A DNA stretch of 64,000 bases from Scenedesmus sp. ARA3 (lineage: Eukaryota; Chlorophyta; Chlorophyceae; Sphaeropleales; Scenedesmaceae). Positions 44,027 to 56,300 of the stretch are shown piece after piece (within the stretch, counting starts at the first letter, position 1; every line of letters begins with the position of its first letter). A program made the translations under genes and the position numbers. The stretch lies in the NCBI GenBank assembly GCA_004335835.1, contig RWJK01000364.1, positions 1 through 64,000 on the forward strand, read 5' to 3'. The notes beneath the pieces were generated by a model. It was given only the letters and a program-made list of their open reading frames with translations, was not told where the DNA came from and did no database searches.

Positions 44027-46657
44027 TTACAGACGTTTTCTGCTCTCACCATCTGGGAGGCAGCTTGCAGTCTTATCGGGTGGCCTGCAGCTCGATGAGC
44101 TGCGTCTGTTCCGCATCGGACGGTCTGGCTGCAACATCAGTACTGGTGCATTGACGCCATGCGCAGTGTTCGTGCAGTTCGACTGTATGTCATTGCCTGC
44201 TTCACGTTGCCAGAGTCTACATCTGCACCGCAATTTGCACCTACCTGGATCAGCACTGCAGCCTGCTCCTCCCTCTCACGCTGCTGCTGCAGCTGCTTGC
44301 GTGTGAGGTAGCCACGTGCAGCTGCCTGCAGCACCACTGCTGCCTCTTCCATGCTGGGCCGGCAGTCGTTGCTGCTGCAGCCAGCTGCTGCAGAAGCGCA
44401 TGCCGCTGAGGGGCTGCAGCTGGGTTGACCTGCTCGTGCCTGTAGCACCGGTGATGTGAAACAGGTTTCACCTACTGTCTTTGCTCTTTCAAATTTTAAA
44501 GTTCAACTTATACAGCTTGTGTCTTTTATAGGCACGGCAACCTGAAGCTACCCAACCTACTGACACAGCATGAACGCTTAACGGTGGGGTGCAATGCAGT
44601 GGTATATGGCTTGCCATGTTGTGCTGCTGGTCAGATGCAACTGTCTCCCACTCACCATACAGTACGCAGCAAGTGTGAAGTTTGCCAAGCACTTACGTAT
44701 CGCTGCCACAAGCCTCACCTGCAGGCACTGCGGCTGCTGCTCTCCACCTGCGCTTCTGCTGCTGCTGCTGCTGCTGTCAGGGTCAGGCAGGATGCACAGC
44801 ATGAGGTGCACATGAGCATCCTCTATCTGCTTGTGCCGAGCAGCCTCTGCTGCGACTGCCTCTGCCACACGCGCGTTTACGCCAGCAACTGCCTTGGCTG
44901 CCGATGCCTTCACTTCTTCCAACTTCCGCTGAGATTGCTTTGCAGCCAGTGCACTGGCGCGCGCCTCCTTGTCCTTTGCTTCCAGCTGCTGCTGCAGCTG
45001 CTCCAGCTGCTGCTGTAGCTGCTGCCGCTCACGCGCTGCTGCTGCCATTGCCTGCTTGTGTGTGCGTGCATCTGTCTCAAGCTTGAGCTGCAGCACCTGG
45101 TGCGCGTGCTGCAGCTTCTGCAGACAGCAATGAGACAAGTGCCAACAAGGGGCCCATGCCAATGCAGTGGCACATTCAGACAACCTAATCAACTGCTGAT
45201 TAAAGTTCAAACATGCGTGTTGCGCATCTACCTAGTGTAGCATGTGGTTCTCATGGACTCTAATGCATCTGCACGAGTCTAGGTGACGCCCAGCACGCTG
45301 CATGACACTGAGCTCTTGATGCCTGCTGCAGGACGCGCACCACCATCACAGCAACAGCACAGCCGCACTGCTCCTGAGCCGTGCTCATCAGCGCTCAGCA
45401 TACCCACAGATGGGCAGCTGCCACCGCTCAGCATTAGGCCCACCTCAAACGCCTTGGTTGTCGCCTCTGCCTGCTGCCGCAGCTGCTGCTCTGCTGCTGC
45501 CGCTTCAGGCGAGCTGGCACCATCTGACAGCTGCTCTTTCAGCTTGCGCACAGCTTCGTTCAAGCTCTGCACCTTCTGTTCCTGCTTCTCAGCCTGCCGC
45601 TCTGCATCCTGCGCTCGCTGTTTGTATCGCCTAACCTGCTCCTTGAGCACCTGCAGTTGTAACAGAAAAGCGAGCTATGCAGTAAGTAGGTGCGCAGCAA
45701 GCAGCAAGTGATATGCCATGGTGTGCACCTCAAATGCTGAACAACTTGTGTTCATGGTATAAATCTAGTGACCAAAACCTGGAAGAGAAGCAGCAAGCAT
45801 GCAGGGCTGCCATTGCTACCCAACGCAGTAGCCACTGGGCCAACACCAACGGTCTGTGCCAGCAACTAGGGCGACACGCACAAAACATGTCAGCTGCAAG
45901 CACATGGACCAGCATATTCTGGATATGAATCACCTTGTTATCTTCAAACAAAGCTCGAAGTTTGGGTGGCAAGTCTGCTATCTCTGATGCCTGGAAGTGC
46001 TGCACCAGGGCCTGCGCCGCGCCTGCCTGCCTCTCTGGTGCACGCAGCTCGCGCTTCAGTTCCTGTAAAGGTTTAAATGTGCGTAGCTGTGATGAGACTG
46101 CAATGATGCTGCTGGATGGTTAAGCCAATCAACTCCACCCGGGCCCACTGCATGCGTACCCGTCCTGCAAGCACTTGTTTCTTTGGCTGCTGCAGAACAT
46201 GTGCCCACAACCACGCGCAAGCATCTGCTGTGGTTTGGTCAACTAACATGATGCAGTTGCGGCTCTTGCCTACCTCCTTTTCACCCCTCAGCTTGCGCAC
46301 TTCCTCCTCATGCTCTACTGCTGCCTGCTGTAGTGTGGACACATACTCCTGCAACTGCGCAGAAAACAACAGCATGCCATGTCAGCGCTTGCCTGCAGAG
46401 CCCACATATCACCATCGCATAGGTGAGGTTTGGCTCACTTCATGCAGCAGACCCAGTGAGCGAACTGCAGCCATGTGGCTGCTTTTGCCTCCTCCTGCAT
46501 TCTGCTGCTGTCCCAGGCTGGCCTTCGAGTCTCCCGTGCTCAGCTCCATGTGCAGCTGCTCCGGCCAACTACAACTCAGCCTGCTTGCTGTTTCAGCATT
46601 ATTCAGCACGAAAGATTGCAATTCCGTTCGCGCCCAGAGTTTGCGAGGGAACACCAA
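44027..46657 (-). CDS. IQ-motif coiled-coil protein
   Basis: Minus-strand exons, all joined in phase 0: 46657-46439, 46354-46274, 46062-45934, 45650-45444, 45117-44719, 44439-44245, 44128-44027 (TAA). They total 443 residues. The protein is coiled coil for most of its length (LQEYVSTLQQAAVEHEEEVR; ALFEDNKVLKEQVRRYKQR across an exon joint; KLQHAHQVLQLKLETDARTH; RQQLQQQLEQLQQQLEAKDK). Near the end is a good IQ motif, VVLQAAARGYLTRKQL, followed by a weaker one (AAVLIQ, split by an intron). IQ motifs bind calmodulin or related EF-hand proteins, so a cytoskeletal, basal-body or motor-linked role is likely, but the specific family is not recognised. The ATG at 46657 opens exon 1 but could be replaced by an upstream exon, so the N-terminus is provisional. 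Confidence 0.75.
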
Positions 46658-47315
46658 TGCTGCTGCATTACATTCGATTACACGTTAAAAAGTACTGAAT
46701 TAGGTGCTCGAACGCTACAAAAAGCTATTGCTTATTCCAAGCGAAGAGTCTAGACGCCCAGGATTTCAGGGTCCATGAGGTGTTCGCGGGCTGACACTGT
46801 CAGATACGCAACAGCAACTCGTCCACCTTTTGAGTGCAATGTGAAGAGTTGCAGGAGACACACAGTGCAAAGCTTAATTTTGGCTATGAGTGAGCGCCCA
46901 GGAACACAGGCAAAGTGAACTGGGGAGATACCTGCCAGACGTTGCACACCATCACCATAGCCTGAGGCCCACCAGATCAATGCCCCCCACCAAACACAAG
47001 CTTCTGCACTTGCTGGCGCATACACCAAAGTAACAACAACCCTGTCCAAACCTACGCAAGTGCCATGCTTCCTTGTAAACCACCAAATGCTCAGGAAGCA
47101 ATCAAGCTGTCCCTCTACAGGAAGCCCACACCGTTGTGCGCCATCTCAGTAAACAAACAAAGGGCAAGCATGCGAGGTATAAGCATCCAACCAAAAAGCC
47201 CTGCAAGCTTCTTAGCACTCAGGGACCCGCAGATCACATCCCCTACACCAGCGGGCACTTGGTGTATCTATGTATAAGCAAATGCCCAAACGACGCCAGC
47301 CGGGATGGTGGCAGA
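46658..47315. other. Spacer between the IQ coiled-coil and CLC genes
   Basis: Both genes read leftward, so this holds the CLC 3' UTR and the promoter of the IQ coiled-coil gene. Two minus-strand TGTAA words (ttaca near 46668 and 46679) lie ~640 bases past the CLC stop and may be its poly(A) signals. No exon was recognised. Confidence 0.45.
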
Positions 47316-50300
47316 TCAAAGTGCTGCACTACTGGTGCCGCCAATTGGTTCAAAGTCATCCCAGCCGCTGCTATTGCTGCTAAGGTGACTGGCTGCCAGC
47401 CTAGTCCCTATGTTGCCACTGCCAGTGCGGTGCGTCATGCTTGACACACCTCTGAAGAGCGGCGTGCCACCTAAGCTGCCTACACTGCTGCTGTCAGCTG
47501 CTATCTCTACAGGGGCAGCTCCAGCGCCTGCTGCTGCTGCCGCTGCTGCTGCTGCACTCCTGGGAGTCAAGCCGCTTCCCTCACCCCTGCTGCCTGCTAG
47601 CCTGCTGATTGCTGCTCCCTTGCTGCTGCCAGGGCCCTGTCCTGTAGCATTCCGCAATGCTGAGCTGGCTGCTGGGCTACTACTGCCTGCCCCTGCCCCT
47701 GCAGCTGCTGCTCTGCTGGCAGCCCCTGGTGGTGCTGCAGCTGCTGAGCTAGGCGGACTGTGCAGCACAGCAGACAGCGGCTGCAGCGAAAATGCTTCCT
47801 GCTGGTGCTGGTGCTGGTATGCATCTACTGCCTCTTGCACAGTGCCCCTCAGGGCCGAGGCCAGCCCAGCAGCACCTAGCAGCAGCAGCAGCAGCAGCAG
47901 CAGCATGAACAAAACACAAACATCAGCACAGGCAACATGTACCACGCCTAATGACCTCCCTGCGCTCAATCGCTGCAGCTACAGAGCCACCACTACCACT
48001 CCAGGGCACCAAGCAAGCCCTCGTCCAACCTGCTGTCTATCACTGTTGACAACAGTGGCGTCAACAACGGTTTGACCTCACACCCTGGTGGAATGATACA
48101 TCAAACACCAGTAACTTCAGCGCTGAACTCAGCCTCAGCAGGGTGCGGCACGTGATGACGCCCAGGTGATAAGATAACAATGACACATTGCAATGACACC
48201 AAACTCAGCCTTACCCGCGCCCAGCGTCAGCTGCTCCAGGCAGGTGGCCTCCAAGCTGCTGCCCAGCAGGTCGTGGCGCGTGATGACGCCCACCACGCTG
48301 CTGGCGCGAGGGATGACCGCCAGGTGGCGCAGCCCCAAAGACCGGAACAGCGTGTACACCTTGGCCAGGCTCGTGTCCTCCTGCAGGCCAGGTCAGTGCA
48401 GGCGGCACACGTAAACAACTGAAGCCAAACCCTGCAAGCCAAGACGCATGATGCAGGAACAGCGTGTACACCTTGGCCAGGCTGGTGTCCTCCTGCAGGC
48501 GGCGCAACACGTAAACAACTAAAGCCAAACCCTCCAAGCCAAGACGCATGATGCAGGAACAGCGTGTACACCTTGGCCAGGCTGGTGTCCTCCTGCAGGC
48601 GGCGCAACACGTAAACAACTGAAGCCAAACCCTCCAAGTCAGGACGCATGATGCAGGAACAGCGTGTACACCTTGGCCAGGTTGGTGTGCTCCTGCGAGC
48701 CATTGCAGGTCAGTGCAGGTGGCACAACACGTAAACAACTAAAGCCAAACCCTCCAAGCCAAGACACGTGATGCAGGAACAGCGTGTACACCTTGGCCAG
48801 GCTGGTGTCCTCCTGCAGGCCATTGCAGGTCAGTGCAGGCGGCACATGGAAGCAACTGAAGCCAAGTTCCTCACAGAGAGATCACAGTCACATGCAGGCA
48901 AGCAGGCTACTGATGCACCTCCCATCACCCTGCTACTGCTGCTGCTGCTTCCCGCAACAACCCCACCAGCACCACCATCATCATCCAAGTAATCAAGCCC
49001 CCGCAATAACGCCATCGGCCCACCTGCACCACGTAGTAGCTGGGGCTCACGTAGGGCCAGGAACATGGCCGCCTCCTGCTTGCTGAGCTGCAGGCTGCTG
49101 ATGCCTGCTGCTGTTGCTGCTGCTATTGCTGCCCCCCACAACCCTACCTGCACCACGTAGTGCACATCACCATGTGCAGACTGGACGCAGCGCTGCCCCG
49201 GCAACACCCGGCCTGCACCCCCAACCACCCTGCTACTGTTGCCGCTGCTGGGAAACGACAAAACCCCCATTCCCCACCTGCACCACGTAGTAGCTAGGGT
49301 TCACGTAGGGCCCCAGGTCCAGGAACATGGCCGCCTCCTGCTCGCTGAGCTGCAAGCTGCCAATGCCTGGCTGGGCCTCGCTGATAGGCCGCACAAAGTC
49401 CGACTGCTGGTAGCTGAACGCCACGCGGCCCGCCACCTGCGCAGCAGCCAGGAGCAGAGAGATGACAGGGTACATATGGATTGAGGACATGCGCAATAGG
49501 GATAGGAGAGGTGGAGCCACATGATGATGGGCCACTCGCACTGCTGGTAGCTAAACGCCCCGCGGCCCGCAACCTGCGCAGCAGCCGAGAGCAGAGAGAT
49601 GACAGGACAGAACTTAAAGACATGCGCGATAGCAACAAAGGAGGTTGAAGCCACAGGATGATGGGCCGCACAAAGTCCGACTGCTGGTAGCTGAACGCCA
49701 CGCGGCCCGCCACCTGCGCAGCAGACATAGATCGAGGGTATGCGCGATAGCAACAAAGGAGGTTGAAGCCACAGGATGCCGCGCCGCACAGAGTCCGACT
49801 GCTGGTAGCTGAATGCCACGCGGCCCGCCACCTGCGCAGCACATGCAGATTGAGGGTATGCGCGGTAAAAACAAAGAAGGCTGAAGCCTCAGGATGACGC
49901 GCCGCACAAAGTCCGATTGCTGGTAGCTAAAGGCCACGCGGCCCGCCACCTGCGCAGCAGCCAGGAGCAGGGAGACGACAGTCCACAAACTGACGACATG
50001 TACAATACGGACAATCGAGGTGGAAGCCACATGATCTGCACAGCAGGCCAGTGTACAAGCACCAAGATAGGAGGATGTAGAAAGCCACAGCACAGGCAGG
50101 TGCGGGTGTCGAACTGACCGCTGGTTTGTAAGTGGCAGCCAGCCTGCAGCAGTCTTCTGCGCGCCCGTGAAACTTCACGCCACTGCATCTGATCCCAGGA
50201 ATGCGCACGCGCATGCACGCACACACGCACACGCACACGCACACACACGCACGCGCGCGCGCGCGCGCCCGCCCGCACGCACGCACGCACACACACAACA

Positions 50301-53300
50301 TACAACCGAATGAAAGCTAGCAGTAGCACCTGTGAGCCCCTGCACCCACCTCCGACACAAACGGCGTCGGCTGGAAGCAGCGCCGCGTGCGCAGCAGCAC
50401 CACCAGCTGGCTGCGTAGCACGATCCCCATGATGTGCTGCTCGCAATCCGCTGCTCCACTAATAACCGCAAAACCATTGTGTGCCGTGCTCCGCAGCACC
50501 TCCAGGATGCGGCCAACCCTCTCCACACGCGAAAAGGTGACAGCGGGCTGCCCTGCTGCTTCGACGGCTGTGATGTGGCGCATTAGGCTATGCGGGTGGG
50601 GCTCCAGGTACGGTAGCTGCTTCAGGTCGATCAGAGACTCGTAGATGGGCTTCACACCAGTGCCATCGCCAACAGCCTGCGCAGCACCATACCACAAGGA
50701 TAAAAATATATCACATTGTGATATGCAGTGCTGGCGCTGTTTATGCAGGGGCCTAATGTATACTGCCCGAGGATAGGTAACAGCAGTGCAAGGTCTGTGG
50801 TTGCATCCCGCTGCGCTCCTCATGCGTGCATCAACTGACAACGCCCTGAGCGCGCAGCAGAGCCATGGGCGTACACACTGCCGGAAACAAACACTACAAT
50901 ACACCAGACATGTCCTGTGCCGCCAGAGAACATTTGAAAATGCCAGAGAACATTCAAATTGCCAGAGAACTGCTTGAGATGCCCACCTTGGCCACCAGCG
51001 CCATCATCGGGAGCAGAGCCATGCGTGTACACATTGCCGACAACATTCAAAAGTGCCAGAGAACTCCTTGAACTGCCCACCTTGGCCACCAGCGTCACCA
51101 GCATCATCATCGGCAGCAGCGCCAGGTTGCTAGTCAGCTCCAGCAGCATCACACACGTCGCCACAGTCATGCGCATGCAGCCACCAAGGAAGCTGGCCGC
51201 TCCCAGCAGCGCATATGTCCCTTCATCAATCGAATGCGTGCCGGGGCGCATGTCTGCCACAAACACTCCCACCAGCCGCCCGTATGCGGCCCCGCACAAG
51301 ATGCTGGGCACAAACAAGCCGGTTGGGATTGCCACGCCGTACGATACAACTGCCAGGAAGAAGAACATGACCACGAACGTGAGCAGCGTACTGACGCCGT
51401 ACTCGTTCTTTGTCTGGCTGCTGAACAAGTTGCGGATCGCGTCGTCCTGCGTGTTGAAGAAGATCGTCGCCAGGTCGTTGTACGCGGGCCGCGCGCCGTA
51501 GCAGTTGAAGGAGACAAAGTTGCCGCTGTGGGAGTTGTCGGTGCGCGGGCAATCCTCGCCGGCATCTGGCGGGCACGGCTGCGCGGTTACGGCAAACATG
51601 TGTAGCAGCAGCACACATTTGTGTAGGTAAGGGTGTGAATAATGGTGAAGAGCCTAAGCAGGGTCACAAAACGCAGCAATGCAGCAACGCGCGGCAAGGG
51701 CAAGCGCCAAACACGCGGAAGCGTGTGCGAGACAGCTTGTGGGAGCCCATGCAGGATTGCAGATGCACGAGTGTGCATGCTATGACAAAAGCACCACACA
51801 AACGCCTGTACGGGTTACACTGGCATCCACAGTTGTCGGTGCGCGGGCAATCCTCGCCGGCATCTGGCGGGCACGGCTGCGCGGTTATGGCAAGCATGTG
51901 CAGCAACACACACACATAAAAAGAATGAGGGTGGTGGTGGGAGTCCATGCAGGGTTACAGATGTGGTGACGCTGCTGCAGTTGTTCGTACAAGCCTGCAA
52001 TCACCGGCATTCTGGAGTGCTTGCACGGACTGCAATGATATACCAGCATGACATCCAGCACAAACCCACCAGACACGCTGTGCGGCAAGAACAGCAGCAC
52101 ACACACAGCACCTTGTGCAGGTTCTGTCAGTAGTTCAGGTACCACACACCTGACTAGCAAGCCTTCCTTCGCCCCTACTACCTCACGCCGACGTAAGACG
52201 GTCCCAGATCTCACATGTAGCAGCCTATTTCCTGCAACTGCTGTAGCAGGGTCCCCCACCTGGCAGGCCACCATCATCGGCAGCAGAAATGACACCGTGC
52301 TCGTCAGCAGCGCCGCAGCCAGGCCCTCCCACAGCCGCCCCCTTGGCCCATACTTGAGCAGCCGCTGCTTGCGCCAGCCAGCCAGCAGCGCGTTAAGGTG
52401 GTTGAAGCAGCTGCCCAGCAGCCCGCCGATCACGCCCAGCAGCAGCATCGGCAGCAGCTCCAGGAACTCAAAGTTTTCCTGCAAGCATAAAAGAATCACA
52501 TAGTTGTCAAATGAGGCGATGTGATCATGCATTAAGATGCAGGGGTGTGTTGCCCAACATGCTGGTTGCATGGCTTTGTGGTGCGCATGCACACTCGCCA
52601 TTCGACTTGCTGCTACAGTGCAGCAGCTCTGCTTCAACCATGGCTTATTGCCCTCTGTGATGTCATACAGCGCATGTCGACATGAACTGCTTAATACGCC
52701 TGTTTCTGGTTTGTGTGGTTAGTGCGCTTGCACTGGTATTTCACTGGCAGTTCTGGTGTGTGTGGTTAGTGCGCATACACTGGTGGTTCACTGAAAGTTA
52801 TTTTGCCTGCTCTGACCTGCAGCAGTCCTGGCCCAAACAGCGGGCTCACCTGCCCCTCTGTGATCTCATACAGCGGGAAGCCGCCAGCACCAAAGAAGCC
52901 ACACGAGCCGGTCTTGTCATTGCTGCAGATGCGCATCAGCGTGCGCACTACACAGCAGCAGCAGGAGGAGCAGCAGCAGCAGCAGCAGAAGCAACGGCAG
53001 CCACAAGACCCACGCCGTGTTCAAGAGTGCCTTACTGAGGAGTGAGGTGACTTGCGAGTGCATGTAGGCAGCTGCAAAGGCACCTGTTGATCATGTGCAT
53101 TTGGTTTGCAGCAACATCTGGAGCGAAAACACATGCTTCGCGACACCTTGGACAGTGAAACACCAGTGAAACAATCTGCGGCGCACTGCCGCACGTGCTC
53201 GCCACCTCACCTGCCACGCTGACCACTGCTGTGGTGAAGAACGCGTACCACAGCAGCTGGTTCCTGAACCAACTGGTCATCTCCTCAAGCGCAAACAGCA

Positions 53301-56300
53301 CCCCGCCGACAGGTGCGCGGAAGGCAGCAGCCACGCCTGCATACATGCATACAACATACGTTTTGAGCTAGGACATGGTGATTACATGTGGGTCCTGGCA
53401 CCATCTGAATCACATACGTTGTCCGAGCATCACACAGCTGCTGCATCAGCACGTGCATTGCTCCCATGCACAGGAGGGACCGCCATTGCAGGTGCAACCT
53501 AGCTAGCATTGATTGGCGCAGGCCAGCGTCCTCCCCCTTCGCCATCGAAGCACCTGTTATGCTAGCAGACGAGTCTGCTGCTTGCTGGGGAAGTGTGTGC
53601 TGCACATGTCACCCACTGCTGCACCACGCTGCTTGGCAATGCCTTGAGGGATCGGCTGGTGATGAGCTCTCTGCACATGTCCTCTGCTGCCATGCATGTA
53701 CATGTTGCAAAGGAGGCCAGGTCAGGGCACAAACACGCTGGTGCTCTGCTGCTGCTGCTGTTGCGTACCTGCTGCTGCACCACACGCCACCATGTCTGCC
53801 CTGTCCCGGTCATTCCAGAAGCGTCTGAACCAAGGAAAATGATTGCTGCTGGAGCCGCCCTGTAAGCATACAAGGAAGAACATGTCATGACGCGACAGCA
53901 CATGCAGACACAGCTGTAATGCTGCAGGAGATGCGCTGCTCTGCATTGGAACTACGCCCAGACTGGCACACACGCACGCACACAACACCTGGAAACGGCA
54001 TCCTGGCACGGCAACCAGACATCCACACAGCATGGCCACAAACTGCTGAATTTGTGGGTGACTTCCACTGAAAGTCAGAGGGCGGATAACGGTCACCTGA
54101 CAACCCCTGACTTCCTGTGACAACCACTCACTGCGTGTCACGCGGCTGGCGACCTGTGACCTCTGCCTCAAAACCAACCTCACGCCACCTCCCGCCCCTC
54201 TACTATGAAACAGCGGCAACCTGCGTGCCGCGGAGCAAACACTGCATGGCCACACGCACGCACACCAGCATCCCTCAAGCCTCACATTGTTTGCCAAACG
54301 CCCTACATGGCCAAATCAACAATCACACCACCACCAGCAGCCAGTCACCTGGCTGATGAGCGCCCCCAGGCATGCGCCTGCATGCACAAAGGGCCCCTCC
54401 TTTCCCACTGCCAGCCCTCCAGCCACAGCCCCCACTGAGCCCAGCAGCTTGACCAGCAGCGTGTTCCACAGGAAGATGCCGGGCACGTCGATGCCGTTGA
54501 GGTACGACTGCACGCAGAAGATACACAAGAATGAGAGGCAGGGGATGATGATTACGCTGCACATGGCACGCTAGTTGGGGAGTCGCGGGAAGTCAAACCT
54601 TGGTTGCGTGCCAGCAGGATGCTCCCGCATTGCCCGGTTCATGTGAACTCGGCACAACAGCAGAACCCCCTGCAGGATGCAGGTGCAACATGCCTTGCGA
54701 CAGCAACCCACTGAGTGCCAAAGTGCAGCCTGGTTGACCTCTGCTCACCTTCACTTCTGCGATGCCGCTGCCAGCAGCAGCTGGTGCGTAGTTCACAGTG
54801 ACGTACACGCTCACGCCAATGAGCACGCAGTTGACCAGCACATACACCAGGAATGATGCCACCGGCTGGCCTCGCTCCAGCAGCGTCAGCGTTGCCCAAA
54901 ACTTGAAGCCGCTGATGTTTTCCACACCAAGGTTGACAGCAAATGCCGCAGCAGCGGTGATCACGCCTGGATTGTGCGTGTTGTCGAGCAGCAGATGGGA
55001 GGCGCGCAGCAGCAAGGGTAGGTGCATGTGCTGAGTGGCAATGCATGAAGTGAGGTTCACTTGCAAGTGAACATTTGTTGCAGGCACTGACACATACAGT
55101 CTGATGCTGCGAGTATGTCTCCATCGGCTGAAGTACGCAGCCTGCTGCTGCTGCTACTGCTGTGCAGCTGCTGCATCAGCCTGCCATGCAAGTGCTGCTT
55201 TAACTTCTGCGCTGCTGCTGCTGCGGCTGCTGCTGCTGCTGCTGATGATGATATTGATGGTGACGTAGTTGAAGATGGCAATGATGATGACCGAACGCCA
55301 ATGCCGCTGAACCAAAAGGGGCAAATGCGCTGCTGCCGCCAGCTGCCAAATCACCTAACGCAAAGCACATGGTCCACTTGGCGCCGCTCTTGAAGATGTG
55401 GTCAAAATGGGTGCGAGCAGCAGTGTCGGTCCGGTACACTGCAATCAGCAGCAGCAGCCAACGGCAATCCTGATGTGCTTGACCATGTGAACTGAAACAT
55501 GTGCGCAGGCAGCAGCCAGACCCCAGAGCATTTATAGCACCACCAGATGACTGGCTTGCTGCGTTGGTAGCAGCGCTAACACTGCGCAGGTCCGCTGTGC
55601 ATCCTGCAAGGAACTAGCAACACAGAAGGCAGCACAGCAGTGCTGCTGTTGTGCGTGTGGTTTCTACTCTAGTGCAGATCCTTCCCTTGCCTGCGCTGCA
55701 CATGCGCCAACCCTAGCTACAGCTGCGCTGCAATCTGTGCGCGCCTGCTGCTGTGGGGGCATCATTCTCGTATTCAGAAGCATCACAACTTGCCCACCTG
55801 TGTTTTCAACCAGCTCATAGTCCAAACTTTCGAAGTTTGGAGCTCTGCCTGGCGCAGCCCCGCTGCTGCCTGCCGTATCAGCAGCGCTGAAGCCTGGCAC
55901 TGCATCTGATCTGCCTGCTGCTGCAGCTGCTGCGGACGAGCCTGCTGCTCCCCTGGTATGGTTGTGCAAGCTGCTGAACGGCAGCCGCTGCTGCTGTTGG
56001 CTGCTGCTGATGCTGCCTGCAGGGCCGCCTGGGGCAGTTTCAAACGCTGCTGAGGCTTTGCTGCTGACACGGGATGGATGCTGAAGCACATACAATCATT
56101 TGATGTACAAGCAGGGTGAATATGGAGATTGTGAGAACAGCTTGGTTAGCACACGGGGCAGGTGAAATGCGGGTGAAGTTGTACATGGTATGCACTGCTT
56201 GCGTGCCAGGGCTTGAGCGTCATAGCAGCTGCCATTACACTGGCAAACACGTTGGACGTTGAGCAGCTATCCTTCTGCTTGCATGTCCTGCAATGATGAT

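Noticed and set aside
48211..48845. Overlapping minus-strand frames of ~160-175 residues with [11 protein letters not shown] repeats
   Set aside because: They read through the exon 13 acceptor array of the CLC gene and include intron sequence.
49294..50093. Minus-strand frames with repeated AGGGPRG or [11 protein letters not shown] peptides
   Set aside because: They are the exon 12 acceptor copies within a CLC intron rather than a separate gene.
50175..50446. Arg/Val/Cys-rich frame over the CA/CG tract
   Set aside because: It is simple-sequence translation inside a CLC intron.
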